A stretch of 64,000 bases of DNA. Origin: Winogradskyella sp. GTDB taxonomy: Bacteria; Bacteroidota; Bacteroidia; Flavobacteriales; Flavobacteriaceae. The stretch lies in contig NZ_JANQIM010000001.1 of assembly GCF_028282165.1 (NCBI RefSeq), forward strand, positions 24,019-88,018. The letters run 5' to 3'. The notes under the pieces were generated by a model. That model worked only from the letters and a program-made list of their open reading frames with translations. It searched no databases and was not told where the DNA came from. Positions 54,902 through 64,000 of this stretch are shown here, piece by piece. Made by a program: the position numbers and the translations under genes. Every line of letters begins with the position of its first letter. The stretch's first letter is position 1.

Positions 54902-55159
54902 TTACTTCGCTCTTTCAATTATTTCTACTAATCTCCAACACTTGGATTTACTTAAAGGTCTTGTTTCCATGATCTTAACAGTATCTCCTTCGTTGCAGTC
55001 GTTTTTCTCATCGTGTGCAACATATTTCTTTGTCTTTAACACGAACTTTCCATACATAGGGTGTTTTACTTTCTTTACCTCTGAAACAACAATGGATTTC
55101 TCCATTTTGTTACTCGTAACAACTCCTATACGTTCTTTTCTTAAATTTCTTTTTTCCAT
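54902..55159 (-). CDS. rpsQ: 30S ribosomal protein S17
   Basis: 85 aa. [24 protein letters not shown] start and [23 protein letters not shown] signature. Two bp separate it from rplN. Confidence 0.98.
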   Translation of the reverse strand: MEKRNLRKERIGVVTSNKMEKSIVVSEVKKVKHPMYGKFVLKTKKYVAHDEKNDCNEGDTVKIMETRPLSKSKCWRLVEIIERAK

Positions 55160-55176
55160 CTTTCAGCAGAATACAA

Positions 55177-55368
55177 TTATTGTTCGTCTCTTTTAGTTAA
55201 TTCTGTCGCCAATCTTGCCACTGTACGTCTTACTGTACGTAACTGAATTGGGTTTTCTAAAGGAGAAACTGCGTGAGCCATTTTAAGGTCAGCATAACTC
55301 TTTTTTGTCTCACTAAGTTTTTCTTGTAACTCAGCTGTAGAAAGCTGTTTAATTTCTGATTGCTTCAT
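55177..55368 (-). CDS. rpmC: 50S ribosomal protein L29
   Basis: 63 aa, two-helix L29: LSTAELQEKLSETKKSYADLKMAHAVSPLENPIQLRTVRRTVARL. Located by the polypeptide exit tunnel where SRP and trigger factor dock. Confidence 0.98.
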   Translation of the reverse strand: MKQSEIKQLSTAELQEKLSETKKSYADLKMAHAVSPLENPIQLRTVRRTVARLATELTKRDEQ

Positions 55369-55379
55369 AATTCCTTTTA

Positions 55380-55799
55380 TTAAGCTTCGTAATCTCTAGC
55401 TATGATAAACTTAGTTTTTACTGGAAGTTTTTGTGCTGCTAAACGCAATGCCTCTTGGGCTACGTCTAATGGTACACCACTTACTTCGAATAATATGCGT
55501 CCTGGTTTTACAACAGCTGCCCAATATTCAACGGCACCTTTACCTTTACCCATACGTACTTCGAGAGGTTTCTTTGTAATTGGTTTGTCTGGAAATATCT
55601 TAATCCATAACGAACCTTCTCTCTTCATGTAACGTGTAGCGGCGATACGTGCTGCTTCTATCTGACGAGACGTTATAAAAGACGAGTCTAATGATTTGAT
55701 TCCGAAAGTACCATTTGATAACAAATGTCCTCTTCCAGAATTACCCTTCATACGACCTTTTTGCTGCTTACGAAATTTTGTTCTTTTAGGCTGTAACAT
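55380..55799 (-). CDS. rplP: 50S ribosomal protein L16
   Basis: 139 aa. [20 protein letters not shown] start, GTFGIKSLD, and [22 protein letters not shown] signature. Organises the A-site tRNA elbow region. Confidence 0.98.
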   Translation of the reverse strand: MLQPKRTKFRKQQKGRMKGNSGRGHLLSNGTFGIKSLDSSFITSRQIEAARIAATRYMKREGSLWIKIFPDKPITKKPLEVRMGKGKGAVEYWAAVVKPGRILFEVSGVPLDVAQEALRLAAQKLPVKTKFIIARDYEA

Positions 55800-55817
55800 T
55801 TTCTTCTTATTTAAAGA

Positions 55818-56531
55818 TTACTTTCTACGACGTTGGTTTTTGTTTCCACCACGTCCACCTTTTCCTTTTTGCTTAGAAAGACCTACTAATGGAGAAAGTT
55901 CTCTTTTTCCATAAACTTCACCTTTCATTATCCACACTTTCACACCTAATCTACCATAAGTGGTATGTGCTTCAACAAGAGCATAATCAATATCTGCTCT
56001 GAATGTGGATAACGGAATACGTCCTTCTTTGTAGTGCTCAGAACGTGCCATTTCAGCACCGTTTAAACGACCACTAATTTGAACTTTGATTCCTTCAGCA
56101 TTCATGCGCATTGCTGCAGCGATAGCCATTTTTATTGCTCGTCTGTAAGAAATTCGACTTTCTATTTGACGTGCAATACTTGCTGCAACTAAATGTGCAT
56201 CTAGCTCAGGTCTCTTAATCTCAAAGATGTTCAACTGAACTTCTTTACCAGTAATTTTTTTAAGCTCTTCTTTTAGCTTGTCTACCTCTTGACCACCTTT
56301 ACCGGTAATAATACCAGGTCTAGCAGTAGTGATAGTAACGGTTACAAGTTTAAGTGTACGCTCTATAATTACTCTACTTACACTAGCTTTTGATAAACGC
56401 GCATGGATATACTTACGGATTTTATCATCCTCAGCAAGTTTATCTCCATAATCATTTCCGCCATACCAGTTAGATTCCCATCCTCTGATAATACCTAAAC
56501 GATTTCCGATTGGATTTGTCTTTTGTCCCAT
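55818..56531 (-). CDS. rpsC: 30S ribosomal protein S3
   Basis: 237 aa. [22 protein letters not shown] start, KH domain with [18 protein letters not shown], and [21 protein letters not shown] signature. The C-terminus has a short Arg/Gly-rich tail. Confidence 0.98.
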   Translation of the reverse strand: MGQKTNPIGNRLGIIRGWESNWYGGNDYGDKLAEDDKIRKYIHARLSKASVSRVIIERTLKLVTVTITTARPGIITGKGGQEVDKLKEELKKITGKEVQLNIFEIKRPELDAHLVAASIARQIESRISYRRAIKMAIAAAMRMNAEGIKVQISGRLNGAEMARSEHYKEGRIPLSTFRADIDYALVEAHTTYGRLGVKVWIMKGEVYGKRELSPLVGLSKQKGKGGRGGNKNQRRRK

Positions 56532-56540
56532 ACTTCTATC

Positions 56541-56948
56541 TTAGCTTTGTGTTTTATTTAATGCATCGATAACCACCGTTACGTGATTAGAACGCTTTCT
56601 AATTCTATGTGCTCTACCTTGAGGTGCAGGGCGTAAACGTTTTAACATTGTTCCTCCATCTACTCTAATCTCCTTAATATAAAGATTAGCTGCCTCAACA
56701 TCAGCATCTTCGTTTTTAGCTTGCCAGTTAGCAATTGCTGACATAACCAACTTCTCTAAACGACGAGCTGCTTCTTTAGGGCTAAACCTAAGAATCTGAA
56801 GCGCTCTCTCAGCCTTCTCACCTCTTACCAAATCCGCTACTAGACGCATCTTTCTTGGAGATGTAGGACAGTTATTTAGCTTAGCAAAAGCAACTTGCTT
56901 TTTCTCAGCCTTAATAGCTTCCGCCATTTGTTTTTTACGACTTCCCAT
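56541..56948 (-). CDS. rplV: 50S ribosomal protein L22
   Basis: 135 aa. [25 protein letters not shown] core, and the tunnel loop leading to the [25 protein letters not shown]-terminal signature. Confidence 0.98.
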   Translation of the reverse strand: MGSRKKQMAEAIKAEKKQVAFAKLNNCPTSPRKMRLVADLVRGEKAERALQILRFSPKEAARRLEKLVMSAIANWQAKNEDADVEAANLYIKEIRVDGGTMLKRLRPAPQGRAHRIRKRSNHVTVVIDALNKTQS

Positions 56949-56953
56949 GATTC

Positions 56954-57232
56954 TTATTTTTTACCTTTATTTTTTGCCCCTGCGTGACCACGGAATGATC
57001 TCGTTGGTGAAAATTCTCCTAATTTATGACCTACCATATTTTCAGTAATATATACTGGTACAAATTGACGACCGTTATGAACTGCTATCGTCTGACCAAC
57101 AAAATCCGGAGATATCATCGATGCTCTAGACCAAGTTTTAATTACCGTCTTTTTGTTTGAAGCTACATTCTCTGCAACTTTCTTCTCTAATTTATAGTGG
57201 ATATAAGGTCCTTTTTTTAATGAACGTGCCAT
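56954..57232 (-). CDS. rpsS: 30S ribosomal protein S19
   Basis: 92 aa. [22 protein letters not shown] start and [19 protein letters not shown] signature. Head of the small subunit, with S13. Confidence 0.98.
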   Translation of the reverse strand: MARSLKKGPYIHYKLEKKVAENVASNKKTVIKTWSRASMISPDFVGQTIAVHNGRQFVPVYITENMVGHKLGEFSPTRSFRGHAGAKNKGKK

Positions 57233-57242
57233 ACTATCTTAA

Positions 57243-58070
57243 TTATTTCTTTCTACGTTCTACAATATACTTGTTACTCGCTTTCGTTTTAGAACGTGTT
57301 CTATAACCTTTAGCAGGAATACCGTTTCTAGATCTTGGATGACCACCTGAAGACTTACCTTCACCACCACCCATTGGGTGATCTACTGGATTCATTACAA
57401 CTGGTCTTGTACGTGGACGTCTTCCTAACCATCTTGTTCTACCTGCTTTACCAGATACTAATAATTGATGATCTGAATTAGAAATAACACCTATCGTTGC
57501 CATACACGCTACTAATACCATTCTTGTTTCGCCAGATGGCAATTTGATGGTTGCAAACTTTCCATCTCTTGCCATTAACTGAGCAAATGCCCCTGCACTA
57601 CGTGCCATAACAGCACCTTGACCAGGACGTAACTCTATACAAGAAATAATAGTACCCAAAGGTATTTCACTTAATGGCATTGCATTTCCAATTTCTGGAG
57701 CTATGCCTTTCTCACCAGAGACAACATTTTGTCCTACTTGTAAACCATTTTGAGCGATGATGTATCTCTTTTCACCATCTTGATAGTTTAATAGTGCAAT
57801 AAAAGCTGTTCTGTTTGGATCGTACTCAATGGTTTTAACTTCTGCTGGAATACCAGTTTTGTTACGTTTAAAATCTATGATACGATACTTCTTCTTATGA
57901 CCTCCACCAATGTAGCGCATGGTCATTTTTCCTTGACTGTTTCTTCCACCAGATCTTTTTTTCGGAGCAAGCAAGCTTTTCTCCGGCTTATCAGTAGTAA
58001 TGGCGTCAAATCCATTTACTACTCTAAAACGCTGAGCTGATGTGATCGGTTTTAATTTTCTTACTGACAT
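57243..58070 (-). CDS. rplB: 50S ribosomal protein L2
   Basis: 275 aa. [20 protein letters not shown] start, [21 protein letters not shown] and the C-terminal [16 protein letters not shown] with the functionally important His. Needed for peptidyl-transferase activity and subunit association. Confidence 0.98.
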   Translation of the reverse strand: MSVRKLKPITSAQRFRVVNGFDAITTDKPEKSLLAPKKRSGGRNSQGKMTMRYIGGGHKKKYRIIDFKRNKTGIPAEVKTIEYDPNRTAFIALLNYQDGEKRYIIAQNGLQVGQNVVSGEKGIAPEIGNAMPLSEIPLGTIISCIELRPGQGAVMARSAGAFAQLMARDGKFATIKLPSGETRMVLVACMATIGVISNSDHQLLVSGKAGRTRWLGRRPRTRPVVMNPVDHPMGGGEGKSSGGHPRSRNGIPAKGYRTRSKTKASNKYIVERRKK

Positions 58071-58074
58071 TTTT

Positions 58075-58156
58075 TTGCTTTTTGCTTTTGCCTTTAGATT
58101 TTAAATACTTTTCTACCCAACAATGAGTTTCTAATACCTAATACCCAAAACCTTTT
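58075..58156 (-). repeat. heptad-word element (rplW-rplB spacer)
   Basis: Plus-strand words TTTTTGC, TTTTGCC, TTTAGAT on the left and TACCCAA, TTTCTAA, TACCTAA, TACCCAA on the right run at 7-nt spacing. Unlike the other elements the two halves are not clearly complementary. Confidence 0.6.
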
Positions 58157-58447
58157 TTACATGTTAGCGTATAAATCAATGGTCTCACCTTCCGCCAGTT
58201 GTACAATTGCTTTTTTAACAGCATTTGTTTTACCATGTTGAATACCCGTTTTTGTGTAACGCGTTCTTCTATCTGGACGGACATTTATAGTACGAACTTT
58301 TTCAACAGAAACACCGTAAGCAGCTTCAACCGCTTTTTTGATTTCTACCTTGTTCGCCTTTGTATTCACTTCGAATGCATAAGCATTTAACAACTCACTT
58401 TGCATGGTTGCTTTTTCTGTGATAATCGGTTTAATTAAGATACTCAT
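58157..58447 (-). CDS. rplW: 50S ribosomal protein L23
   Basis: 96 aa. MSILIKPIITEKATMQSEL start and YAFEVNTKANKVEIKKAVEAAYGVSVEKVRTIN core. Exit-tunnel protein, docking site for trigger factor and SRP. Confidence 0.98.
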   Translation of the reverse strand: MSILIKPIITEKATMQSELLNAYAFEVNTKANKVEIKKAVEAAYGVSVEKVRTINVRPDRRTRYTKTGIQHGKTNAVKKAIVQLAEGETIDLYANM

Positions 58448-58454
58448 CTGTGTT

Positions 58455-59084
58455 CTATTTACTTAAATTCGATTCAATTCCTTCTAATGCACTTTCTAAA
58501 AGAACAACTTTATTAGCGTTCATAATCTTATAAGTGCTTAATTCTGAATTAGTTATAACCTCAGAACCTTTCAAATTGCGCGACGACAAATATACATTAT
58601 TATTCGTGTCGCCCAACACAAACAGAGATTTTTTGTTGTCTATCTCTAATGCTTTCAAAACATCAACGAAATTTTTAGTCTTTGGTGCATCAAAATTGAA
58701 ATCCTCTAATACAACAATTGATTTATCGTTTGCTTTGATACTTAATGCAGATTTACGTGCTAATCGCTTTACGTTTTTGTTTAATTTAAAACCGTAATTT
58801 CTTGGTCTTGGACCAAACATACGACCACCACCTTTAAATACACCAGACTTTATAGAACCTGCACGTGCAGTACCTGTTCCTTTTTGCTTTTTGATCTTAC
58901 GTGTACTACCTGCTATTTCTGCTCTTTCTTTTGCCTTATGCGTTCCTTGTCTTTGGTTTGCCAAATACTGCTTAACATCCAAATACACTGCATGATTATT
59001 AGGCTCAATAGCGAATACGTCTTTAGAAAGCTCAGCTGTTCTACCCGTATCTTTTCCGTTTATATCTAAAACTGCTACTTTCAT
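58455..59084 (-). CDS. rplD: 50S ribosomal protein L4
   Basis: 209 aa. Contains the conserved loop [20 protein letters not shown]... [12 protein letters not shown]...[11 protein letters not shown] that lines the exit tunnel. Its start shares one base with the rplC stop, so the two are coupled. Confidence 0.98.
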   Translation of the reverse strand: MKVAVLDINGKDTGRTAELSKDVFAIEPNNHAVYLDVKQYLANQRQGTHKAKERAEIAGSTRKIKKQKGTGTARAGSIKSGVFKGGGRMFGPRPRNYGFKLNKNVKRLARKSALSIKANDKSIVVLEDFNFDAPKTKNFVDVLKALEIDNKKSLFVLGDTNNNVYLSSRNLKGSEVITNSELSTYKIMNANKVVLLESALEGIESNLSK

Positions 59085-59701
59085 TATTTCTCAATAATTA
59101 CATAAGAGTTTTTGTGTCCTGGAACACAACCTTTTACTACAAGTAAGTTCTTTTCTGGAACTACTTTGTATACTCTTAAATTTTGAACTTTAACTGTTTC
59201 ACCACCCATTCTTCCGGCCATCTTCATTCCTTTAAATACTCTTGCAGGATATGAAGCTGCACCAATAGAACCTGGCGCTCTTAAACGGTTGTGCTGACCA
59301 TGTGTTGCTTGACCTACACCACCAAAACCATGACGCTTTACTACACCTTGAAAACCTTTACCTTTAGAAGTTCCTGAAATATCCACGAACTCACCTTCGA
59401 TAAATTGCTCTACCGTAATAGCATCACCTAATTTGTACTCCTCGCCAAAACCTTTAAATTCTACGACTTTGCGTTTTACAGAAGTACCCGCTTTCTTAGC
59501 GTGCCCATTGGCAGCCTTATTAGCGCTCTTTTCTGTCGCGTCATCGAAACCTAACTGAAGTGCATTGTAACCATCCACTTCTTCAGTTCTGACTTGGGTA
59601 ACGATACATGGACCTGCTTCGATGACTGTACATGGAATGTTCTTTCCATTTTCATCGAAAATGCTGGTCATACCGATTTTTTTTCCAATTAACCCAGACA
59701 T
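59084..59701 (-). CDS. rplC: 50S ribosomal protein L3
   Basis: 205 aa. [20 protein letters not shown] start and [19 protein letters not shown] signature. An early assembly protein. In most bacteria rpsJ lies directly upstream; here a 549-bp lipoprotein gene intervenes, and the 49-bp leader is only A/T-rich. Confidence 0.98.
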   Translation of the reverse strand: MSGLIGKKIGMTSIFDENGKNIPCTVIEAGPCIVTQVRTEEVDGYNALQLGFDDATEKSANKAANGHAKKAGTSVKRKVVEFKGFGEEYKLGDAITVEQFIEGEFVDISGTSKGKGFQGVVKRHGFGGVGQATHGQHNRLRAPGSIGAASYPARVFKGMKMAGRMGGETVKVQNLRVYKVVPEKNLLVVKGCVPGHKNSYVIIEK

Positions 59702-59750
59702 ATTTATTTATTATTAATTATTATTATTTCTTATCTTTCTTTATATTCTT

Positions 59751-60299
59751 CTATTTAACAAACTTTGCCGTAAACTGCACTGGATTTTGATTAGCATCAT
59801 CTGAACTAGTCCAGAAAAAATTAGTGTAAACAAAGGTAATCTCATCATTACTAATTGATAAAATCTGTTGTCCAAAATCGTCATCCCCAGTGAGTATTAA
59901 ACTACCATCCGTAATAGAAAATGTACCTGAAATAACGCTAAACGTATCGCATTCCAAAGGGAATACTTCTACCTGAACGCCATTCGGCCCTGATGAACTC
60001 GACCCATTTTGATAAACCGAAAATTCAGTAAAATTAATGGTATACGTATCATCCTCAGATAATACGATTCTAAAATCACAATTAATTAAACCAATAATAT
60101 CAGAAGTGTTAAAACTTCCGTTAGCATCGGCATCTATAGTTTCGCTTGGAACAAGACTTGAAAGCATATATGTTCCAGTGACACTAGTTTCTTCACCATT
60201 ACCATTACCATTGCCATCGTCATCACTATTACATGAAAAACTCAAAACTGTGACTGCCAACAGTAAATAAACTCTTAATATTTTTTTTCCTTTTTTCAT
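59751..60299 (-). CDS. hypothetical lipoprotein inside the S10 operon
   Basis: 182 aa. Signal peptide and lipobox (LSFSC), then NSDDDGNGNGNG, a Ser-Asp-rich stretch resembling the flavobacterial lipoprotein surface-export signal. The mature part is beta-rich and lipocalin-like in pattern: TGTYMLSSLVPSETIDADANG, CDFRIVLSEDDTYTINF, GTFSITDGSLILTGDD, EITFVYTNFFW. No enzymatic motif. It is on the same strand as, and between, rpsJ and rplC, preceded by a terminator-like hairpin and REP-like palindromes, with no obvious promoter of its own. Confidence 0.82.
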   Translation of the reverse strand: MKKGKKILRVYLLLAVTVLSFSCNSDDDGNGNGNGEETSVTGTYMLSSLVPSETIDADANGSFNTSDIIGLINCDFRIVLSEDDTYTINFTEFSVYQNGSSSSGPNGVQVEVFPLECDTFSVISGTFSITDGSLILTGDDDFGQQILSISNDEITFVYTNFFWTSSDDANQNPVQFTAKFVK

Positions 60300-60311
60300 T
60301 TGTTTTAAAAT

Positions 60312-60343
60312 TTCAAGGCTGAAAAATACCTTTCAGCCTTGAA
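60312..60343 (-). terminator. 13-bp hairpin upstream of the inserted lipoprotein gene
   Basis: Perfect arms TTCAAGGCTGAAA / TTTCAGCCTTGAA with a 6-nt loop; on the minus strand it is followed by ATTTT. It could terminate (fully or partly) the transcript coming from rpsJ. Confidence 0.65.
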
Positions 60344-60389
60344 TTGTATTTTTTACCGTTTTTCCTTCGCTCGCAGCTCCGGACATTTT

Positions 60390-60441
60390 ATCCTGAACTT
60401 GATTCAGGATCTCATCATGAGATTCCTGCCTACGCAGGAAT
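60390..60441. repeat. compound REP-like element directly after rpsJ
   Basis: Three palindromes in a row: ATCCTGAA/TTCAGGAT (60390-60410), ATCTCAT/ATGAGAT (60409-60423) and ATTCCTGC/GCAGGAAT (60422-60441). It ends 4 nt before the rpsJ stop codon. Variants of the last unit occur at 45168 and 45837. Confidence 0.75.
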
Positions 60442-60445
60442 GACA

Positions 60446-60751
60446 TTACACCTTGATCTCAACCTCTACGCCGCTTGGTAACTCAAGCTTCATTAACGCA
60501 TCAATTGTCTTAGAAGACGAAGAGTAAATATCCAGTAATCTCTTATATGAGCTTAACTGAAATTGTTCTCTAGACTTCTTGTTAACATGAGGTGAACGTA
60601 ACACAGTGAAAATCTTCTTGTGTGTTGGTAATGGAATTGGACCTGTTACCACAGCACCTGTACTCTTTACTGTTTTTACAATCTTATCAGCAGACTTATC
60701 AACTAAATTATGATCGTAAGACTTTAATTTTATTCTAATTTTCTGACTCAT
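60446..60751 (-). CDS. rpsJ: 30S ribosomal protein S10
   Basis: 101 aa. [21 protein letters not shown] start and [28 protein letters not shown] signature. Also the NusE antitermination factor in other bacteria. Thirteen bp after fusA; no tuf gene lies between them, as is usual in Bacteroidota. Confidence 0.98.
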   Translation of the reverse strand: MSQKIRIKLKSYDHNLVDKSADKIVKTVKSTGAVVTGPIPLPTHKKIFTVLRSPHVNKKSREQFQLSSYKRLLDIYSSSSKTIDALMKLELPSGVEVEIKV

Positions 60752-60764
60752 TTCCTTTTTAGTT

Positions 60765-62891
60765 TTAAGCTTCTACGCCTTTTGCTGCTTTGATTACTTC
60801 TTCAGATATATTTTGAGGTGTCTCCGCATAGTGAGAAAACTCCATAGTCGATGTTGCTCTACCAGAAGATAATGTTCTTAATGCAGTAACATAACCAAAC
60901 ATTTCAGATAATGGCACATTAGCCTTCACCACTTTGGAACCTGCTCTATCGCTCATGTCATTAACTTGACCACGACGACGGTTAAGGTCACCTACAATAT
61001 CACCCATGTATTCTTCGGGTGTTAATACTTCCAATTTCATAATTGGTTCCATAATCACAGCTTTTGCAGCTTTTGCAGCAGCTTTAAATCCTAACTTCGC
61101 AGCCAATTCGAATGATAACTGATCAGAATCCACATCGTGGTAAGAACCATCCGTTAAAGTCACTTTCATCGAATCTACCTCGTAACCTGCTAATGGACCA
61201 TTGACCATTGCCATTTTGAATCCTTTCTCTACAGAAGGAACAAATTCTTTTGGTACGTTACCACCTTTAATCTCTGAAACGAATTCAAGACCTTGCTTTC
61301 CTTCTTCAGCTGGCTCTAGTGTAAACACAATATCCGCGAATTTACCACGTCCACCAGATTGCTTCTTATAAACTTCTCTGTGTTCTGCACGTTGCGTAAT
61401 CGCTTCCTTGTACTCTACCTGAGGCTGACCTTGATTAACTTCGACCTTAAACTCACGCTTCAAACGATCTACAATAATATCTAAGTGAAGCTCACCCATA
61501 CCAGAGATAATCGTCTGACCTGAAGCCTCATCTGTTCTAACAGTAAATGTTGGGTCTTCTTCAGCTAATTTTGCTAAAGCCATACCTAACTTATCTACAT
61601 CTGCTTTTGTTTTAGGCTCTACAGCGATACCGATTACTGGATCTGGGAAATCCATCGATTCTAATACGATAGGATTCTTTTCATCCGAAAGGGTATCACC
61701 TGTTTTAATATCTTTAAATCCTACTGCTGCTCCAATATCACCCGCTTCGATAAACTCGATAGCATTTTGCTTATTAGAGTGCATTTGGTAAATACGTGAG
61801 ATACGCTCTTTTTTACCTGATCTGTTATTTAAAACATAAGAACCAGCATCTAAACGACCAGAATAAGCACGGAAGAATGCTAAGCGACCAACGAAAGGAT
61901 CAGTAGCAATCTTAAATGCTAAAGCAGAGAATGGTTCTTTTACATCTGGTTTACGAGAAATCTCAGTGTCTGAATCTGGTTCAGTACCTACAATTGCCTC
62001 CTTATCTACTGGAGAAGGCAAATAGCGACATACAGCATCTAACAAGAACTGTACACCTTTATTTTTAAAGGCAGAACCGCAGATCATCGGGATGATTGAC
62101 ATATCCATAACAGCAGCTCTTAATGCAGCATGTACTTCATCTTCAGTAATAGAATCTTCATCTTCCATAAATTTTTCAAGAAGATTCTCGTCATAACTTG
62201 CTACCTCTTCAATAAGATTTGCTCTTAATTCTGCTGCTTCTGCTTTTAGTTCTTCAGGAATATCGATAACATCAAACGTTGCACCTTGAGTTTCATCGTG
62301 CCAAACAATAGCGCGATTCTTTACCAAGTCAACGATTCCTTTAAAATCCGCTTCGTCACCAATGTTCATTACGATTGGCACAGCATTAGAACCCAACATA
62401 TCTTTTACTTGTTGGCAAACCGCCATAAAGTTAGATCCTTGACGATCCATTTTATTAACGAAACCAATACGTGGCACTTTATAGTTGTCAGCTAATCTCC
62501 AGTTAGTTTCAGATTGTGGCTCAACACCATCAACCGCACTAAACAAGAATACTAAACCATCTAATACACGTAAAGAACGGTTTACCTCAACAGTAAAGTC
62601 AACGTGACCGGGAGTATCGATAATATTAAAGTGATAACCTTTAGTTTCTGGCGTTGGTTGTCCGTTTTCTATTGGAAAATTCCATGTACAAGTTGTCGCA
62701 GCAGAAGTAATGGTAATACCTCTTTCCTGCTCTTGCTCCATCCAGTCCATAGTAGCGGCACCATCGTGTACTTCACCAATTTTATGAGAGACACCTGTAT
62801 AATAAAGGATACGCTCTGTTGTAGTAGTTTTACCAGCATCGATATGTGCTGCAATACCTATATTTCTAGTATATTTTAAATCTCTTCCCAT
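60765..62891 (-). CDS. fusA: elongation factor G
   Basis: 708 aa. GTPase domain with P-loop [23 protein letters not shown] and NKMDR; domains II-V follow, ending [19 protein letters not shown]. Promotes ribosomal translocation. Part of the str operon, 8 bp after rpsG. Confidence 0.98.
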   Translation of the reverse strand: MGRDLKYTRNIGIAAHIDAGKTTTTERILYYTGVSHKIGEVHDGAATMDWMEQEQERGITITSAATTCTWNFPIENGQPTPETKGYHFNIIDTPGHVDFTVEVNRSLRVLDGLVFLFSAVDGVEPQSETNWRLADNYKVPRIGFVNKMDRQGSNFMAVCQQVKDMLGSNAVPIVMNIGDEADFKGIVDLVKNRAIVWHDETQGATFDVIDIPEELKAEAAELRANLIEEVASYDENLLEKFMEDEDSITEDEVHAALRAAVMDMSIIPMICGSAFKNKGVQFLLDAVCRYLPSPVDKEAIVGTEPDSDTEISRKPDVKEPFSALAFKIATDPFVGRLAFFRAYSGRLDAGSYVLNNRSGKKERISRIYQMHSNKQNAIEFIEAGDIGAAVGFKDIKTGDTLSDEKNPIVLESMDFPDPVIGIAVEPKTKADVDKLGMALAKLAEEDPTFTVRTDEASGQTIISGMGELHLDIIVDRLKREFKVEVNQGQPQVEYKEAITQRAEHREVYKKQSGGRGKFADIVFTLEPAEEGKQGLEFVSEIKGGNVPKEFVPSVEKGFKMAMVNGPLAGYEVDSMKVTLTDGSYHDVDSDQLSFELAAKLGFKAAAKAAKAVIMEPIMKLEVLTPEEYMGDIVGDLNRRRGQVNDMSDRAGSKVVKANVPLSEMFGYVTALRTLSSGRATSTMEFSHYAETPQNISEEVIKAAKGVEA

Positions 62892-62899
62892 TTTTTTAA

Positions 62900-63376
62900 T
62901 TAAAATCTAAAGTGTGAGAATGCTTTGTTTGCTTCTGCCATTTTGTGAGTATCTACTCTTTTCTTAACGGCTGCACCTTCTTCTTTAGCGGCAGCTAAAA
63001 TTTCTGCTGCTAAACGTTGTGCCATAGATTTTTCGTTTCTTTTGCGCGCATAGCCAATCAACCACTTCATGGCAGTTGACACCTTACGATCTGGACGAAT
63101 TTGCATTGGGATTTGGAATGTTGCACCACCCACACGACGGCTACGTACTTCTACGTGAGGCATCACGTTAGATAAAGCATCTTTCCAAACCTCTAAGGCT
63201 GTTTTTTCGTCATTATTTTTTTTCTCCTCAACAATATCAATTGCATCGTAGAATACTTTAAAAGCTACAGACTTCTTACCATCCCACATCATGTTGTTAA
63301 CAAAACGTGTTACCAACTGGTCGTTAAACCTTGGGTCTGGTAAAAGCGGTCTCTTTTTTGCTGCTCTTTTTCTCAT
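62900..63376 (-). CDS. rpsG: 30S ribosomal protein S7
   Basis: 158 aa. [32 protein letters not shown] and [26 protein letters not shown] signatures. Primary binder of the 16S 3' domain. Confidence 0.98.
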   Translation of the reverse strand: MRKRAAKKRPLLPDPRFNDQLVTRFVNNMMWDGKKSVAFKVFYDAIDIVEEKKNNDEKTALEVWKDALSNVMPHVEVRSRRVGGATFQIPMQIRPDRKVSTAMKWLIGYARKRNEKSMAQRLAAEILAAAKEEGAAVKKRVDTHKMAEANKAFSHFRF

Positions 63377-63383
63377 GTCTTCT

Positions 63384-63419
63384 TTTTAGTTTTTAGCTGT
63401 TAGCTGTTAGCTATTAGCT
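63384..63419 (-). repeat. heptad-word block (rpsL-rpsG spacer)
   Basis: On the minus strand GCTAATA, GCTAACA, GCTAACA, GCTAAAA, ACTAAAA follow each other in exact 7-nt register, ending just before the rpsG start. Same word family as the elements at 48131 and 48612 but without the complementary half. Confidence 0.75.
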
Positions 63420-63424
63420 TTAAA

Positions 63425-63799
63425 TTACTTTTTAGGGCGTTTTGCACCATACTTAGATCGACGTTGTGTGCGACCAGCAACACCTGCTGTATCTAATGCG
63501 CCACGAACGATGTGATATCTAACACCTGGCAAATCTTTTACCCTTCCACCTCTAACCAATACTATCGAGTGCTCTTGTAAGTTGTGACCTTCTCCACCGA
63601 TGTATGCATTTACCTCGTTTCCGTTTGTTAAACGAACCCTTGCTACCTTACGCATTGCTGAGTTAGGCTTTTTAGGTGTTGTTGTATAAACACGAGTACA
63701 TACACCACGTCTTTGCGGACACGAATCCAAAGCAGCCGATTTACTCTTCTTGGTTATTTTGGCTCTTCCTTTTCGTACTAATTGTGAAATTGTTGGCAT
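63425..63799 (-). CDS. rpsL: 30S ribosomal protein S12
   Basis: 124 aa. [20 protein letters not shown] start. The streptomycin-related loops are wild-type: [15 protein letters not shown] and [13 protein letters not shown] with both Lys present. First gene of the str operon, with a promoter and a leader hairpin upstream. Confidence 0.98.
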   Translation of the reverse strand: MPTISQLVRKGRAKITKKSKSAALDSCPQRRGVCTRVYTTTPKKPNSAMRKVARVRLTNGNEVNAYIGGEGHNLQEHSIVLVRGGRVKDLPGVRYHIVRGALDTAGVAGRTQRRSKYGAKRPKK

Positions 63800-63817
63800 A
63801 TAAATTTTAATATAAAT

Positions 63818-63839
63818 TAAAAACCCTCACTTTTGAGGG
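63818..63839 (-). terminator. leader hairpin with T-run upstream of rpsL
   Basis: CCCTCA/TGAGGG stem with a 4-nt loop followed on the minus strand by five T, placed 3 nt after the -7 box and about 20 nt before the rpsL start. It has the form of an intrinsic terminator or a 5'-end protective hairpin. Confidence 0.6.
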
Positions 63840-63842
63840 CTG

Positions 63843-63872
63843 CAAAGGTAGAAATTAAAATCAATAATTCAA
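63843..63872 (-). promoter_or_regulatory. str operon promoter
   Basis: Minus strand TTTG with TTG at 63870-63872, 19 nt, then TACCTTTG at 63843-63850 followed by C. A full match to the Bacteroidota vegetative promoter, placed upstream of rpsL. The stretch beyond 63873 shows nothing else clear. Confidence 0.8.
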
Positions 63873-64000
63873 ATAGCATCTTGCTTATTTTCGAAAAGAA
63901 AAAGTATTGATTTTTAAATGCATATATAATAAGGTCTATTTTTACGTTTTCTTGTTAGATCTTTTAGTTATTTGATGAGCCCAACCCGCTTTCTAAAATT

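Noticed and set aside
60765..60765. Missing tuf gene between fusA and rpsJ as a deletion
   Set aside because: In Bacteroidota tuf usually lies elsewhere, so its absence here is normal.
63870..64000. End of a further minus-strand gene near the right edge
   Set aside because: A short open stretch ends at about 63970, but only ten codons are inside the window and nothing identifies it.

Overview
The window reads as chromosomal DNA of a low-GC member of the Flavobacteriaceae (Bacteroidota). The evidence is: many exported proteins with Bacteroidota-type lipoboxes and surface-export-like acidic residues after the lipobox Cys; two proteins with C-terminal type IX secretion (T9SS) sorting domains; a sigma/FecR/TonB-receptor cluster; a near absence of Shine-Dalgarno sites; and Bacteroidota promoters (TTG, 18-19 nt, TAnnTTTG) in front of several genes. 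The genus cannot be fixed from this alone. No tRNA, rRNA, CRISPR array, insertion sequence or prophage was seen.

Left part (1-45 kb): housekeeping genes mixed with envelope genes. In order: queE, an exported RidA homologue, a HerA-like ATPase, a lipoprotein, a cupin, an alpha/beta hydrolase, rluF, a VOC protein, folD and ffh. Next comes a cell-surface-signalling cluster: a large acidic repeat lipoprotein, divergent from an ECF sigma factor, FecR anti-sigma and STN-type TonB receptor, with a DinB-fold gene behind. Then follow argS, a GH53 galactanase lipoprotein, a TPR histidine kinase with a CpeT-like lipoprotein, ctlX, an M14 peptidase, and a T9SS repeat protein whose two inner repeats are strikingly GC-rich. 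A Nudix gene, pyrE, a SRPBCC gene, birA, rsfS and ftsH come next. A tight LUD-cdsA-psd-ACBP operon links to phospholipid synthesis. The stretch closes with an outer-membrane protein, a second guanidino-group enzyme, gltA, a DUF481-type protein, a leucine-rich-repeat T9SS protein, eno and carA.

Right part (45-64 kb, all on the minus strand): the str, S10, spc and alpha ribosomal clusters run together, from rpsL at the right to rplQ, followed by carA and eno. The order is canonical except that a lipoprotein gene, accompanied by terminator-like and REP-like hairpins, sits between rpsJ and rplC. Two genes too short for routine ORF calling, rpmD and rpmJ, are present. Most of the long spacers in this region hold elements built from degenerate 7-nt words, followed in the clearest cases by the reverse-complementary words. 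This is the most unusual DNA-level structure I found.

Best candidates for something new: (1) the heptad-word hairpin elements in the ribosomal spacers; (2) the sigma/FecR/STN-TonB cluster with its divergent modular acidic lipoprotein; (3) the lipoprotein lodged in the S10 operon; (4) the GC-rich repeat pair in the T9SS protein.
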